Source: Megamerina dolium
Lineage: Eukaryota > Arthropoda > Insecta > Diptera > Megamerinidae
Direction of reading: 5' to 3'
Assembly: GCA_963854835.1 (NCBI GenBank)
Contig: OY978526.1
Span: forward strand, 15,517,277-15,581,276
DNA length: 64,000 bases
Shown one piece after another: positions 23,473 to 38,100 of the stretch; position 1 is the stretch's first letter, and the number at the start of each line of letters is the position of its first letter. The notes beneath the pieces are model-generated. The model did no database searches, was not told the origin of the DNA, and saw only the letters and a program-made list of their open reading frames with translations. The position numbers and the translations under genes were made by a program.

Positions 23473-26095
23473 AATATTACTACTCTCCATAATTTTACTG
23501 GTACCATACAACACAAATGCACAATTTCATCATTTTGGTGAACAATTGAATACACATTTGGGCTCAGAATGTGCATTGTTATTATCAGGACCTGGCAGAT
23601 CTTCTGTTTACGATTACAATGTAAATTTATTCCGTGGTACTTTGTAAGTAATAAATATTTATGTATTTAAATTAGGGCGAGTCAAATAATTTTGAAGAAA
23701 AAACCAAATCTATCGATGATTCTAAGAATATTTGTCCAAGAAACCATGGGCATGAAGTTAAATTTGTTCAGCTGAATTTTAACAAATACATATTACTTTC
23801 CATACAAAAATAAATAAATAATTTTTATGTAATACCGATGCTGTAAAATCTTTTTTTTAGAACTATGGTTTGTTAAGCAAATATACTAGATCATACTAGG
23901 TGATCTACTTTTTTACTCTAATAATATATAGCATGTAGCTAAATTGAAACATTTATTTAAATATTTTATATTATTTATATTTATGTTGTGACATTGAGTA
24001 TATATCTCTAAAATATTGATATGGGGTGTGTATATAATCGCATAACATATGTCACACACACGCAAAGTATTTTGTACACAGATAATATGTCATATTGAAT
24101 ATTGTTCTCAAAATTGTTCTTACGTTTGTTGGCACCATAAATTATACGCTAAAGTACAAGCTTATAAGAAAAATGTCATCATGCGAATTTATTATGTTCA
24201 CGCCTAATATTACGTAAGCTCTAGGCTCCTAACCACAATATATATGTGTGCAATTGCTATAAATGTTGTCATACATATATTGGATTTTCTTGAGGATATT
24301 ACCAAATATTAATGCAATATTAATTGAATTGACACAAAACTGATCAATAGCGATAGACAAAACAAATATGTAATGGACTGAAAATAGAGAGAGCAACAGT
24401 GACAAATTTCTATATACATATATCTCCTATTACTGGTTTTGATCAAACATATGTTACATATATAGATGCTGCAAGATTAAATTACATTCAACAAAGCATA
24501 GATCACAGTATGTATTACCAATTTACGTATGTGAATAATCCACAGCAAGATGTAATAATATTACGGATTTCCGCTTGAGTTGCTCCACTGTGCTTTATAC
24601 GTTAGTATTTACATGAATTTATAAGTGAATGTACATGCTTCTACTCAATGTACATACGTGCAGCTTATTAATCTACAAAATAAAACAATCGACACAAAAA
24701 GATTTAATACTATGCATCGCAAATAAAGAAGTTAATCAATATTAAAATCCATACAAACGCATCCAAATACATGCAAAAGGTGTAATGATCAGTATGCTTG
24801 CGAACAGATGGTTATGTATAGAAATGAAATCGTGTGAAATATACAATCATTTATTGCCAACTAAGAGTGCCTGTACAACATTGGCGTGGTACGAAGCGAA
24901 GCGTTAGGGAAAATGTACCCCTTTAAAGCAATTTATAGAAAATAATAAAAATGATCTTAATAAATAAATTAAAGAAAATTATTAAAATTAAATACAAATT
25001 ATTAATAAATTAAAATGGTCTCAATAAATTATGGAGAATAATTTAAATTAAGTAAAAATATTGGTCTTGATAAATTAAAGAAAAATTATTTTTAATCCAG
25101 ATTGATCATATTCTCCTTTTATTTTCTATTATAAATTTAAATATGACAGATTTTATATAAAGAATATGTACAGCAGCGATATAAATGAATGTAAAATGTA
25201 AAGACTTTATGCCGGAGGATTTTACAAAGTATAAAATTACTTTACAAAGCAATCCCATCCTGTGTGCCGCTAGAAGCTTAAAAGATATAACATTTTTTCT
25301 AAACACACAAATTCCCTATATTTACATCTTAGGCAGGTTTCCTTATTAAATGAATTAAATCTAAAAATCGTCTGAATATACTTACCTTCTATCTGCTCTC
25401 CTTGAGAGCGTTTCCCAAGAAAAGTGCTGTTCTTTCAATTTTATAAAACTAACCATTTCTATACCCAAACCCCCTCTTCAACTCCACCATAGCAACTATA
25501 TACTATGCTTTAATAAACAGTGAAACATCCAACCGTCTTTTCTTTTACAGCCGTCTGTCGGCTTCAGACAGCTGTAAAAGAAAAATCCATTCAAGTGCCA
25601 AGAAATAATGCAATAAATGCGTACTGGCGTATGTACGAAATATTGATAAATATGTGTACGTAACATTGAAGTATGGAGATCAAAATTACATCATACATAG
25701 TTTTGTGTTGTTTGATTACCAGTTCGAATATATTTGCGTACATATTTATATATAATATATCGCATCAGCTGTATATTGGCAATATCATTGTGCTTGTCTC
25801 AAATTGCACTTACAATAATATTGCATACACACAGACAGACACATTCATTCATTCATCATATTTGCATGCCAATTTTATATTTTTCGTTGTTGTTATTTTT
25901 GAACTTTTGCTCGTTTGCATGAGTTACACCTGAGCTAAACATACATACATACATATATCTGTTTTTATACACATAACTCATAAGTTATTAATGTTGATTG
26001 TTGTTGTTGTTGTTGATGGTGGTTGAATTTTATGCAAATTAATTTATGTGATGTGAAATGACTTTGACTTGAATGAAGCGGCAATGTGGTGCTGT

Positions 26096-26126
<31 letters not shown>

Positions 26127-29100
26127 CAGTTGATAAATTACTAGCAATGTAACTACATACATATTACTATAATGTCATATAGAAAACCAAATATTGAGTA
26201 AAATTTATGATTATTGCCAAATAATGTGTAGTGAAATAGAAATGTAGGCTGATTGTTGTGTGAAAATTAAAATTTTATCAAAATATGATTGCAAAATATT
26301 GTAAAACACACAGAAGCTATTATTAGCTGTGATACATGTGTATCCTTCACCTCTTGATCTACGAAAAATTCATATTTTATAACATGCACATTACAGCAAT
26401 GACTCATAAGAGGCTAAGTAAAGTGCAACCAAAAAAAAGATTGGATTGAAAAATTTTGCTCAACTTAATGTTGACCTCTTATGTACTGCTACAATAGATA
26501 AATCGTGATTTAAATTTTTTGTTTGTTCCTTTTTTTATTTTTTATTTTTTAATCATTTAATCCTCCTTTGGTGTTGGTGGTATTGAACTTTGTCTGCTAT
26601 TAAATATGCTTGTGTAATATAAAGTTGGTACTTGTATTACTGCTTTCATCATATGGAGCTTATTTTCAATTCAGATTCCATTAAATAATTTATTTCATGA
26701 GCTTCATTTGCATTATCGAATTACTTACGTTGTTGAGCAGTAATATCATTACTATTATTATTATGATTTCTTTTTACGTGAAAAAATCCTGATTTATAAC
26801 AACAGTATTTATGGTAGACAACTCAAGCGTATTGCAATGCCAGTGAATCAATTACCTCTTTCTTTTACCACAAGTATTCAACTCGTATGTAATTCAAGTT
26901 GTTGCGCATGTGCGTAACACAATTAGTCGTCACTGTTCAGTGGTGTGAGCAAGCGGTAAAGGGCTGTCAAAAATAAGCATGCATTTAATTTAGTTTCATT
27001 TGCATATCCCAATGGCGTTTTGTCATAATACATGGATTTACAATTATTTGTATACATATGAATATAGCACTCATTGAATTGCCAAAGCCGGTTTATATAA
27101 GGTCTAGTAAAAAGAAATCCATTATTTTTGTATTAAATTGAAGGTTTTAATTAGCGTAGTTAGAATGATTCGATTTAGGTCAAATATGCACCGTTTTGTT
27201 CGATAACTTCTTATTGCTTGGCGTATTTTCTCTTTACTGGTGTCCATCTTTGACGCGTGCTCAAACATTACTGAGTCAAGCAATCACAAAACTTATTTAG
27301 TAGGAAATCCTATCTTCCTAGCGCCATCTACGCACGATCGCACTTATATAACGCGAGATACAGATTACTAACGCCATCTGTTGGAAAAATAATGGATTTC
27401 TTTTTACTACATCTGATATTTTACATCTTTCGATGTAATCATTGCTATTGTATATAAAGTGTGAATTTTCACCAACATGCAATTGCAATATATTTCGCTT
27501 TATTTCTTTCCTTGCATGCCACTCTTTGGATTTATTGATATTAATTTGCATTTCAAATGACCATAAATTTTGTTTTTGTAAAAAATTGATATATCTATAT
27601 GAATGAGTGTGTGTGAGTGTTCCAATTTATCACTTCACTTATTTAATATTAATAAATCATTTGAAAAAATATATAAAATATTGGATATAAATGTAAATGA
27701 AAAATAATAAACTGATTATAATAACCTCGACCATAGACCTATTTAGTTATATTTTACAGTAATTAATCATTATGCTTATGAAAAGTTCCATTTTATGCAA
27801 TTGCTATTTTGCCGGAAACTTCAAATCAGCACTTGAAGAAAAACGTACGTTCATTTTAACGTGGCAACGTAGTCAACAATATGTAGATTTAAAAAAAAAA
27901 AAATATGAAAACCCCAAAAAAAAAGAATAATAATAAACAAATCCAATTGTGACAAATGACAACTAGACATTGGCAACTTGGAAATGAAATGAAATTAAAA
28001 AAATTAAAAAGAAAATATTGCAAATAAAATTCAATATAAGAAAAAAAAAGCATTTGTTGGCATATGTCTGGCACATGCGCGACATATAATATGAATTAAA
28101 ATTGAAATAAAATAGAGTAAAACCATATACATACATACGAATAATGATTGCCTGCAGTCGAATTACATGTTTCCATTTACGTTTAACCATTGGATATTGG
28201 CAGACGATATTCATATATCGTATATTGTACTTACCCATAGTAATGCTATCATTTCATTTGTCATTTTTGTTGTTGTTGTTCTGTTTGATTTTATTTGATA
28301 TTATACAAATTGAAATTCCTGTAATAACAACATTTAGAAACATCATTATGATCGTGTAATATATACCTTTATTTTTTTTTATTTTTATTTATATTTATTG
28401 TTGTTGCGTGAGTTTAATGCACGCATTGAACTTAGGTGCGTGCACTTGCAGCTGGTTATACTTTCACTAGTGTTGTTACTTAATGGTAGCTAAAAAACGA
28501 AAACTAAGTCGAATAATTTATGAGCTCATGAAATGAAACTTAAGTTTAACAACCCAAAAAACAATTAGTTTGTAATTAGAGCTCTTTTTAGAGTCGTTTG
28601 TGAATTGCAGAAAACATTTGAATGCATGTTTTCTAAAGAAATGATGATATATAATTTAATGTCTCTTTATGGCAACTTTTTCAAGTAACTCAGATTAAGT
28701 ATTCGGATTAAAAATTCACTATGAACTCTTTTTCTAGGACAAACTCATTTCTATTGAAATATTTAAAGTCGCTTTCGGGGTTGGTTTGACTCCTTTTGAT
28801 ATCGAAAGAAATACTAAAAGATGAAACATGCATTTAAATAACTAGAATCGCCCCTGCAGGAGTAAAATATATAATCGACCCTATTTCATTTCTTCCTCTC
28901 AAACTTTTTGCTGGACATACGAGTACTTACCTCCTGGACCCATTAAAGTGGCTCCCATACACAATTGTTTTTATAAAATTCCCTCCCGTTACCCCTATAG
29001 TGATCCTAACTGGGTAAAATATATGAACGACCTACATTAATTTTCTCTTCTCAATGTTTTTGTTGAACTCCTTCACAAAATAAGCCAGAACTCTCTATCT

Positions 29101-32100
29101 TTGCCTCTTAAAAAAATTCCCTTCAAATTGAACTTCAACGCTGAAATTCGCAAATAACCACAAAACTACTCTGTAATTGCCCTTAGAGAAGAACAACGAT
29201 CTATACCTCTGATCCCCTCACCTGGCTACGCCACTGCTCTCTATTTGTGTTTCTTAAAGAAGCTCCCCTATAAAATGAATTTTAAAGTGCCCAGGGATTG
29301 CCCCTAAAGCAATCAAACATATGACCTACCTTCATTAATTTTTTCTCCTCAACATATTTTCTGAACTGCTTCACAAAATATACTAAAAATCATTTGCTAA
29401 TAACCGCATAATATGACTGACCTAGGATTGTCCTTAGAGAAGTATCATTTTTTCTCCTCAACATTTTTTCAGAAAACATTTACTCCATATTTTTGTTCCT
29501 TAAAGAAGCTCCCCTACAAAATGAACTTAAAAGCACATGAAAATCTGCAAATAACCGCAAAATTTCCCAGGCATTGCCCTTAGAATAATAAAAGATATGA
29601 TTTACCTGCATTCATTTTTTATCCGAAACATTTTTCAAGAACATATTTACTTCCTATCTTTATACCTAAGGAGGCTCAACTACAAATTGAACTTAAAATC
29701 GACACTTGATAATCGACAAGTAAAATCTAAGACCGATTCTCATTAATTATTCAGTTCCAATATTTTTCCGAAATTTATATAGCCCATACCTTTGCTCCTT
29801 AAGGATGCTCCCGTACAAAATGAATATTTTTATATAATTTCATTTAATTTTCATTATCTGGTTAATAGATTTTAACTTCCAAAAAAAAGTATTGTAATTA
29901 ATTTGTAGATTTTACTAGATATTTTGAAAATTATATTTCACTAATGTCTTCTTGTGGAACGTTCATAAAATTTTCTCTTTTGAAACACAGTCCATATGGT
30001 TAGCTGGGAAATAAAATGTATGAAAGAAAAAATATAAATTATCGTAGACAAGTTGTTAGTTGGTATCAATTACCAAAACATAAGAAATATTTGCAACAAG
30101 TCACATAATGAATTGCTCTGAATTTGGTGGCATCACATGAGCGCGTATAGACAATAAAAATGAGAGCTAGTGAAAGAGTATTGGACTGCGTGCAAAATAC
30201 CAAATTTATAACAACAATAACAACGGGATATGTAATCAACACAATATTAATTGCAATACATATGTATACTTGCATTACATATGTATATACGACTTGTAAG
30301 TATGTTGGTACTTCAATATGTCATAGATTTAAAAACAACCTGTTAACGCATGTTTGAAATTTGTTATATTTTAAAGGAAATATTACACATATTTCGCACT
30401 ATTATGGTTAAGTGTGAAACCCCTCCCACTGTATACTACATATTTATCTATATTTAAATAATTACATTAATACCAGAAATTATTGTTGCTGCTGTTGCTG
30501 ATGTTGCATAGTTTTATGGCATCATTATAATGGAAGGTTGACACGTTATTGTCATGCCAAACGACTCACATGACAAGATCGTGCTCAAAACAAGTATCTA
30601 TATATAAATGTAGAGTACAAGTAGTGCGTATGTGTAATGCTATCAAGTTAAAAATTTTAATGGCGACTTACACATTGTTTGTTATTCTTTTATGCGTTAC
30701 AAGGAAACCATAAATAATGGTCATCATGTGATCACGTTGTTGATCACGCTCTTAATCATATTCAGCACCTATGGTGAGACTCACTTTTCCTGGTTGCACA
30801 AATGTTTGATGATACCATCTGTTTGTATCCAAGACAACTGTATGGAGTTGTAGAAAATTGAAAGAAATAATTATAGAAAAAATGAAAAGAAACCACATTT
30901 AATTAGCACTAAACTTATATCGCCCGTATTGACAATTGCATCAAATTGTTGACATGTGAAATAACATTCAGGAGGTGGTGCCAATAGCCAACGTTTACTG
31001 CCGGATAATTGTGCTTGCCACGATGGCAAACGTACATTATCGATCTAAAGAAAAGCGAGTTTGTTGAGCAACAAGCAAAAGGGGTTTACGTATTCTATGG
31101 TCCTACATGCATATGTGCTCCCAAACCGGCTGTGCCAATGAAAAACCAATCAACTGCATTATTCTCAGATGTCACCGGTAGAAAATATGGACGACCATAG
31201 TGACGACGAAATTCTTCAGCAGTCTCCGGATTGCAATTGCTCCAACCAAAATACCAAGGTTGCGAATTATTACGCAATTCAACACGTTCCTCTGACATAT
31301 CCAATGCTTCGTATAGATTTCTGAAACCCGTCTTATAGGGTAGAAATTGGCAATCGAGTATTTTTTGCTTACGTTTTGAATGTTGATAGACATCGCGAAA
31401 GTACCAATAATTGAATTTCTGAAATTTCACAGTTTAGAACAAATTTGCAATTTCTTTCAAGAACGCACCGTTAAAGCAGTCCAATTTTTTGTGGCATCTT
31501 CAATGATGACAGGTCTGCCAGAGTATGCATATTTTCGTGTAAATTCTTCACTTGTAATCTCATGTACTCTATCCACTCCATTGATATTGGCACAAAATTT
31601 ACAATTTTCCGGTGGTCGAAAAGCATAGCGTAAAGTACGCGGTTGCTCTAGCAAACAACGCTTTGTGGTAAGAGAATTTATGAAATTATGAAATTTCTTA
31701 AAACTTTTACTCACAACAAACCTTAGATTGTAATTCAACGTTATAATAGTGTATTCCGTAAATAATGATAACAATCAGAAGAACCCTCTTGAATAACTTC
31801 CAATATTTGATGGTTGGGAAACTATTCATTTTACTTTCACATAGAAATTTCTGTACACGTTTCACTTGACACACATTAATGCCTTTCGTATTACAATCCT
31901 GTAGAATTGTACACAATTGTTGCTTTGCAATTTCCATTTTTTCCGATATCGATACCACACAACTAATCATTTGCACCATTCACTTGTGACTAACTGGCAG
32001 TGAAGTAAGCATGTTCTTAGCTACAACTGTGCCAATTTCCATTTATGTTTGTATGAGTCTAATAGTATCTTCGATATATGCTTGCTGTTGTTGTTTAGTA

Positions 32101-35100
32101 TTATCCTTTGAAATGGCAATAATTTGATTATCGCTTCGTACACAGACGCTTTGACGTAAATCTCATTGTCTTCAAATGTGAGAGCTTAGAAAACAAGTAC
32201 ATATTCTTTATGTTTGGTGCTGCTGTATCGTTAAATAATCGTTGGTGGTGGATGAGTGGGGCTACTTACGCATTCTACATCATCCTCTATATTGTGTTTC
32301 TGTATGCGGTTATATGTTATTATACTACTATGTGTATGGTCACATGTGATAAAATGTGAAAGCGATTATTTTGAATATAATGAAATCATTTGAAAATAAT
32401 GTTCCTACTTTTTACTTGTATAGTTGACGCTTTCGTCTTCAGTTTAATTTAAAGTTTAAATTGAAAATTCGTTTTTCTAACTAGACTGAACATTTTCTTT
32501 CAACAGAAGTCCTTATAATGGTTTTGGCAGTGGAGATAGCAGTACGTGTATAACTTATGATGCTGTAAATGCTGCCTACTTGGATTCGCGAAAACGAATA
32601 CGTAAGTATTATTTATTGTTTGTAAGTAGAATATTTGCATTCAGTAGTTAACCAAAGTAGTTAACTAATGCAAAGTTCTTTGATTAACCGAAACAAATGA
32701 ACAAGAGAAAAAGATGATAGCACTTTGATGTTTAAGGATTTTAAGAATGTATTGACAAAGCGATATTTTTGTATTTTCATTCTTCTTTTGTAAACTATAA
32801 ATGTGATTAATGAGAACGGTTTCTGAGCGAATTTTAATCGGATGATTAAATATTTGTCCATTCCCAGGTTTTGATTTACTAATGGCATTCTGTAGTTTAA
32901 CCAATGACTAACTAAGCCTTGAGAATAAAATTTTGTTGGTTAAATTTCTGCCACTCAAACCCATTGCCTTGCATATTAAATTAATAAATTAGTAGTTGAA
33001 TAGTAAATGAAACCAGCAATATGTCATTCTCAAGTCTTATTTAACCATTGGTTAAACCATTGTCTGGGATTAATTAACCATTTATTGACTAAAGAAATTA
33101 GTTTAACCAACAATATATTATTCTCAAGTCTTAGTAAACCCTTGGTTAAATCTCCGATTGGTATTAGTTAAACAATGGCTAACTATTTCTTGAGAATATT
33201 GTTGAATATATTGTTGGTTAATTTTAAATAAGTAAGAACTCTTGCAATGAACTCTTGGAATTAATGAAAATTGTGTGATTAGCAATATTTTATTCACAAT
33301 GCTTAGTTAACGATTGGTTAAGCCATTGACTACCATTAGTTAACCATTGAATGACTAATGAAAGTAGTTTAGTTAATCATTAGCTGATAATATAAAATCA
33401 TTTATTACTTACTCGCAAAAGTTTCAACTGTAATATGTGAAAATATATAGTGTAAACACAGGGTGGGTATTATTTGTCAAATATCTCATAAAATTATTAA
33501 ACTACACCTTTATAAATACATATTTACGATGTACACTTACAGACCTTGCAATTAAAAATTGACAAGGAATATTCCCTTACAATCTATTAAACAATTAATT
33601 ATTATACTTATGAGATTTTCAGAAATGTTTTCCAAGATCCTTTGAATATACCATTATGGGTTAAAATGATCTATTGGAAAAATTACTTTCTAAATTAAGA
33701 AAATGGTACAAATATAGAAATGCGAAGCCATCAGAATTCAAATGTTTTCCAAATTGTTTAACGATACCCAATTTTATGCGTACTAAAATTTGGACGAGCC
33801 GAGGCTCTCTTCGCTTAAATTTAAGTATATCCAGGGATTTTTATAATTTCCTCCATATTTTCAAGACCTATTTCTAAGACAATTTGGCACAACACATAGC
33901 AAAATATGGGAAACGGATAGTGTTTGTAACTCAATTTACTCTTCATTCGATTTAATTTTTATTAGTTGCGATACACACAAACGTCCATAGTTATAGTAAA
34001 AATTAAGATCATCGTAAAGTTGGAATTAACTAGTATTTCCCATACAAAAATCTGTCAAAAAGCCGATTCAAACACTAAGTTGATCTTAATTTCGACTTCA
34101 ACTATGTGCAAAATAATTTAACTATTTAATTGCTGTACAAATTGTTTAACTAAAGTTTATCGTACCATTTCAATTGCAGATGTTGCCCAGCCTAAAGGTG
34201 ATTGGAAAGCTGAAGAATTAGCAACAGTTGGTGAATTACTATTGGATATTTCTATACAATTGGCGCGAACGTAAGTAATATTTGTATTCAATTTGATTTC
34301 AACAAAATAACCAACGATAACATTGCAACATATGTATGTGTTTGAAATTTGTTTTGCCAAAATCAGCATCAATCGACCCACACAATTAATTATAAACGAT
34401 GTTACTTTTTCGTATATATATATATTTTTTTTTTGCGTCAAGATGAACATTAAAATGATCTCATTCGAAATTTTGTATCATTTGTTACTTGTAACTATAT
34501 ACCGTATTCAACTAAGCAATAGCGGCAAATGTTGTATGTAATTCGATCATTAGTGGGAAGTATGCAATGTTAACTCATACATCCACACATCAACGCATAC
34601 AACTGCAACATACTTGCTGTTGGCATTTTCGTGAGCGCATCACATGACTCTTGATGTGCATCGTATTATGGTGCATATGTATGGCATGCGCATAAGCAAT
34701 ACTATTCAATTCTATGGTATGTACACATATTGCCGCGAGTGTACACTCAAATAAAATGAGAAGGAGAAATAGACAAAAAAAAAATTTCCGTAAACATTCG
34801 ATGAAAAGCACTTTATATGCATGTACAATGACAAGAAAGTTATGTAATCTACACTCATGCTAGTACAATGGGAGAAGAGAATGCATATATTGCATTGATA
34901 TTACTGTTGCGACTGTTGCATTCAAATAAAAAACCAAAATAAACATAAATATGCAGCTTATTTTTCTGGTTGGCTATGTGCAGATTGAAGACTTGTTGAG
35001 AGCAAGAAGATGAAGAAGAAAAAAATGAAAAACAAAATATACACCAAAGCACTGAAAGAAATATGAAGATGGTGGCGATGAGGGATACATAAATGTGACA

Positions 35101-38100
35101 AATATTTTTGGATGTTGCAAACACTAGATACACTAGTATATTCCTTATCACTTAGAGCGATAACATATGAGGACTTTCACTTGCGTACGTTCCACAAAAT
35201 AGCTATTATTTACAAATTATTATTGAACATAGAATATAAGTGAGCCAGAGAGACGTATGACGTATGTATGATGTAAGTAATCGCAATGCATATGCATGTA
35301 TTGCAACCGTAGCACTAGCAGTAGCATTATGTGGCACGGCGGTTGTTATATAATTGCTGTTGAGATGTTAATGTTTAAATCGTGTTGACGTGCCCACGTG
35401 ATCGAATGTAAATTACATATACAATATACATATAAACATATGTTGCTATACATTTTTTATGTATATTCATTTTGTATTATAGAAGAATATAAGTCCGTTG
35501 TATGAAAATTATTTATCATTATTATTGTATTATTATAGTTATTAATTTTTCAACACTTTTGTTCTTTTTCAACTATGCGAGTTTTGTTGAAGAATGTCGA
35601 TTTTTAATTATCGTATTGAATTGATTGATGGCATTAGTGCATTTTGGCCTTGAGTTTGGCTTCATCATTTTTAAATATACGGAATAAGAAGAAGAAAAAT
35701 ATTGACTTGTAATCAATTATTTCAACACATATTATATCATTGTTTAGCTTGATTTTCTATTGAAAGCAAACAATAGCATTAATGATTAATGATTGTCACG
35801 TGCTTTTTGTTTGATTTAATCCTGCCTTAAGCTATAAGTATAGTTAGAACTGTATACATTACTACAATATGTAGTTATAAGTACTCACCTATAATAGTAG
35901 TTATACATATTATATGTACAAGCGTACTTGCATGCAATCAGATATAATACAATAGTAGCAAAGTTGATGGAGAATCTTCAATGATTATTGATTAACATTA
36001 AAATATTCATGGTTCCCAATGCGATTACCTTTATTGCTACAATCAACATGATATTTATTTTCAGTGATGATAGATACTGTTCATATAATATTCAAGAGAT
36101 GGAAATCTATTTGCTGCACAACATTTACCATTTTGTAATTCAAGTGTAATACCAAACTCAAAAGACTAATGCCGTCAGTGCAATAATTTAGCGACTGGTT
36201 AAATATATATAAGTGTATTAAATCAATTATGCAGGAAATAAATTATATTAAATAGAAAAATGATAAGCAGACAAATATTTCGATAATTAAATGGGTGATT
36301 GATATAGTGGAGCTTCAAAAATGCATCCATATGCACAAAAATTAATTCAATAATAAATGTTCACAGTTTATATAAATTGCTATAGTAATTATATACAGTG
36401 AAGTGTATGTATCATTCAAAATTATATATTTCTTCACTATTGATAACTACAAGTACGAGTATTTATATAATTACTCGTACACAGTAGCGGGATTAGATGT
36501 AAAAGATGTATGAGAAAATTTTTTTAATGAATGATTTTTAAATATCTATATATTATTATTTTTCTCTCTTAACAAATCCAACAGCCAAGGGGGGACCCAT
36601 ACCCTTGATCTCCTCCCCTGGCTACGCCACTGCTCGTACCTATACGAGTATGTATGGGAATCTTCATGACAATCATAATTTGCTTTGTGAGCGTAATTAT
36701 TATTATCAATTTGAGTGTGACTATTCAAATTTAATTTCCCATTCCAAATTCCTAGCTGTGGAACGCAACTGATTAAGTAATGGTAGTTCCACTAGTTCTC
36801 TTGGAGACAATTATTTCTATTTTCTTTGAAATTTTCTTACGTTTTATTTTCTCCTTTTTTAACGTCTGCAATCTGATCCTTCTACATTACTTGGAACTAG
36901 TGAAGAGACTGGTAGATTTTATTTCAAACTGATTACCAAGATTTGTTGAAAAGGTGAGATTATTTACAAATCTAAAAGTTAAATCAAAAAGTTAAATTTT
37001 TTTACCAGCTTTTTTATTGGATCTTTCTAAAATTACTTAGAAACTAACAATATGTAATCAAATCTTACAAACTAAATAAAATTATGTGATATTCCCAACG
37101 TTCCATCACAATTTGTTGAGTCACGAGGTATAGCAATTTCACAGCATATTCAGTGTGTCTTTTCTTTTTAATCGACGATGCCCCGTGCTCAGCAACAATT
37201 GCCTAGCAAGGGGATTCGGATGACTGTGTAATTTTTGAATGTAGCTTCTGCAAGACATTGCAACTTCCTCAGAAATTGTGGGTACATTTAAATCTCGATG
37301 GATGTTAACGTTCCTCATATACCAAGGCGCGTTTACAATAATTCGCAGACACTTGGATTGTATTCGCTGCAATTTTTCGATATTTGAGGGAGATGCGGTG
37401 CCCCAAAACTGAATACCATAAGTCCAGATTGGCTTCAGGATTGCTTTATATAATAGCACTTTGTATTCGAGATTCAACTTTGATCTTCTGTGTATCAACC
37501 ACTATAACTGATTAATTTTAAGCTTGATCTGAGTTTTCTTTGCTTCTATGTGATTTTTCCAGGTTAGCCTTCTGTCGAGGTGAATACTCAAGTACTTTGT
37601 TGAGGAACATTGTGGAACTGATTGGCCATTAATTTTAAGTGGGGGACATGTATCTGGCCTTAGCGTGACGGTTACATGTACGCTCTTTGATTCATTGACT
37701 TTTATACGCCATTTTGCTAGCCAGATTTCGAGAGAATCGATATGAGTCTGCAGGAGTTTAGTAGCTTCTATGGGGTTAGAGCGAGAGCACAATATTGCCG
37801 TATCATCTGCAAAGGTCGATATAAATGTATGGTTATTGCTGGGCATATCTGTAGTGTATAAGAGATACAGTAAGGGGCCCAAAACGCTTCCTTGAGGAAC
37901 GCCAGCGTGAATATCCAATGGATTTGTTGTGTAATCCTTGTGATGTACGAGAAATTGTCTTTTCGTGAGGTAGCTACTAAGCAATGAGGAGACATTTTCA
38001 GGCAGTAATAGTTTGAGTTTGTAAATAAGGCCATCGTGCCATACTTTATCGAAAGCTTGAGTGATATCAAGAAAGACAGCTGAGCAATACTTTTTTTCTT

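Larger units (their letters stand above)
23644..27104. other. Peroxidase long intron, first part
   Basis: Non-coding. It holds a degenerate tandem repeat at 24940-25095, a scrap of the dispersed CTCCCC family near 25390-25500, an imperfect hairpin at 25538-25584, a TAG microsatellite at 26096-26126 and TTG/CAA simple tracts. The open frames at 25673-25933 and 25965-26162 are made by ATACAT and TAG tracts. Confidence 0.6.
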
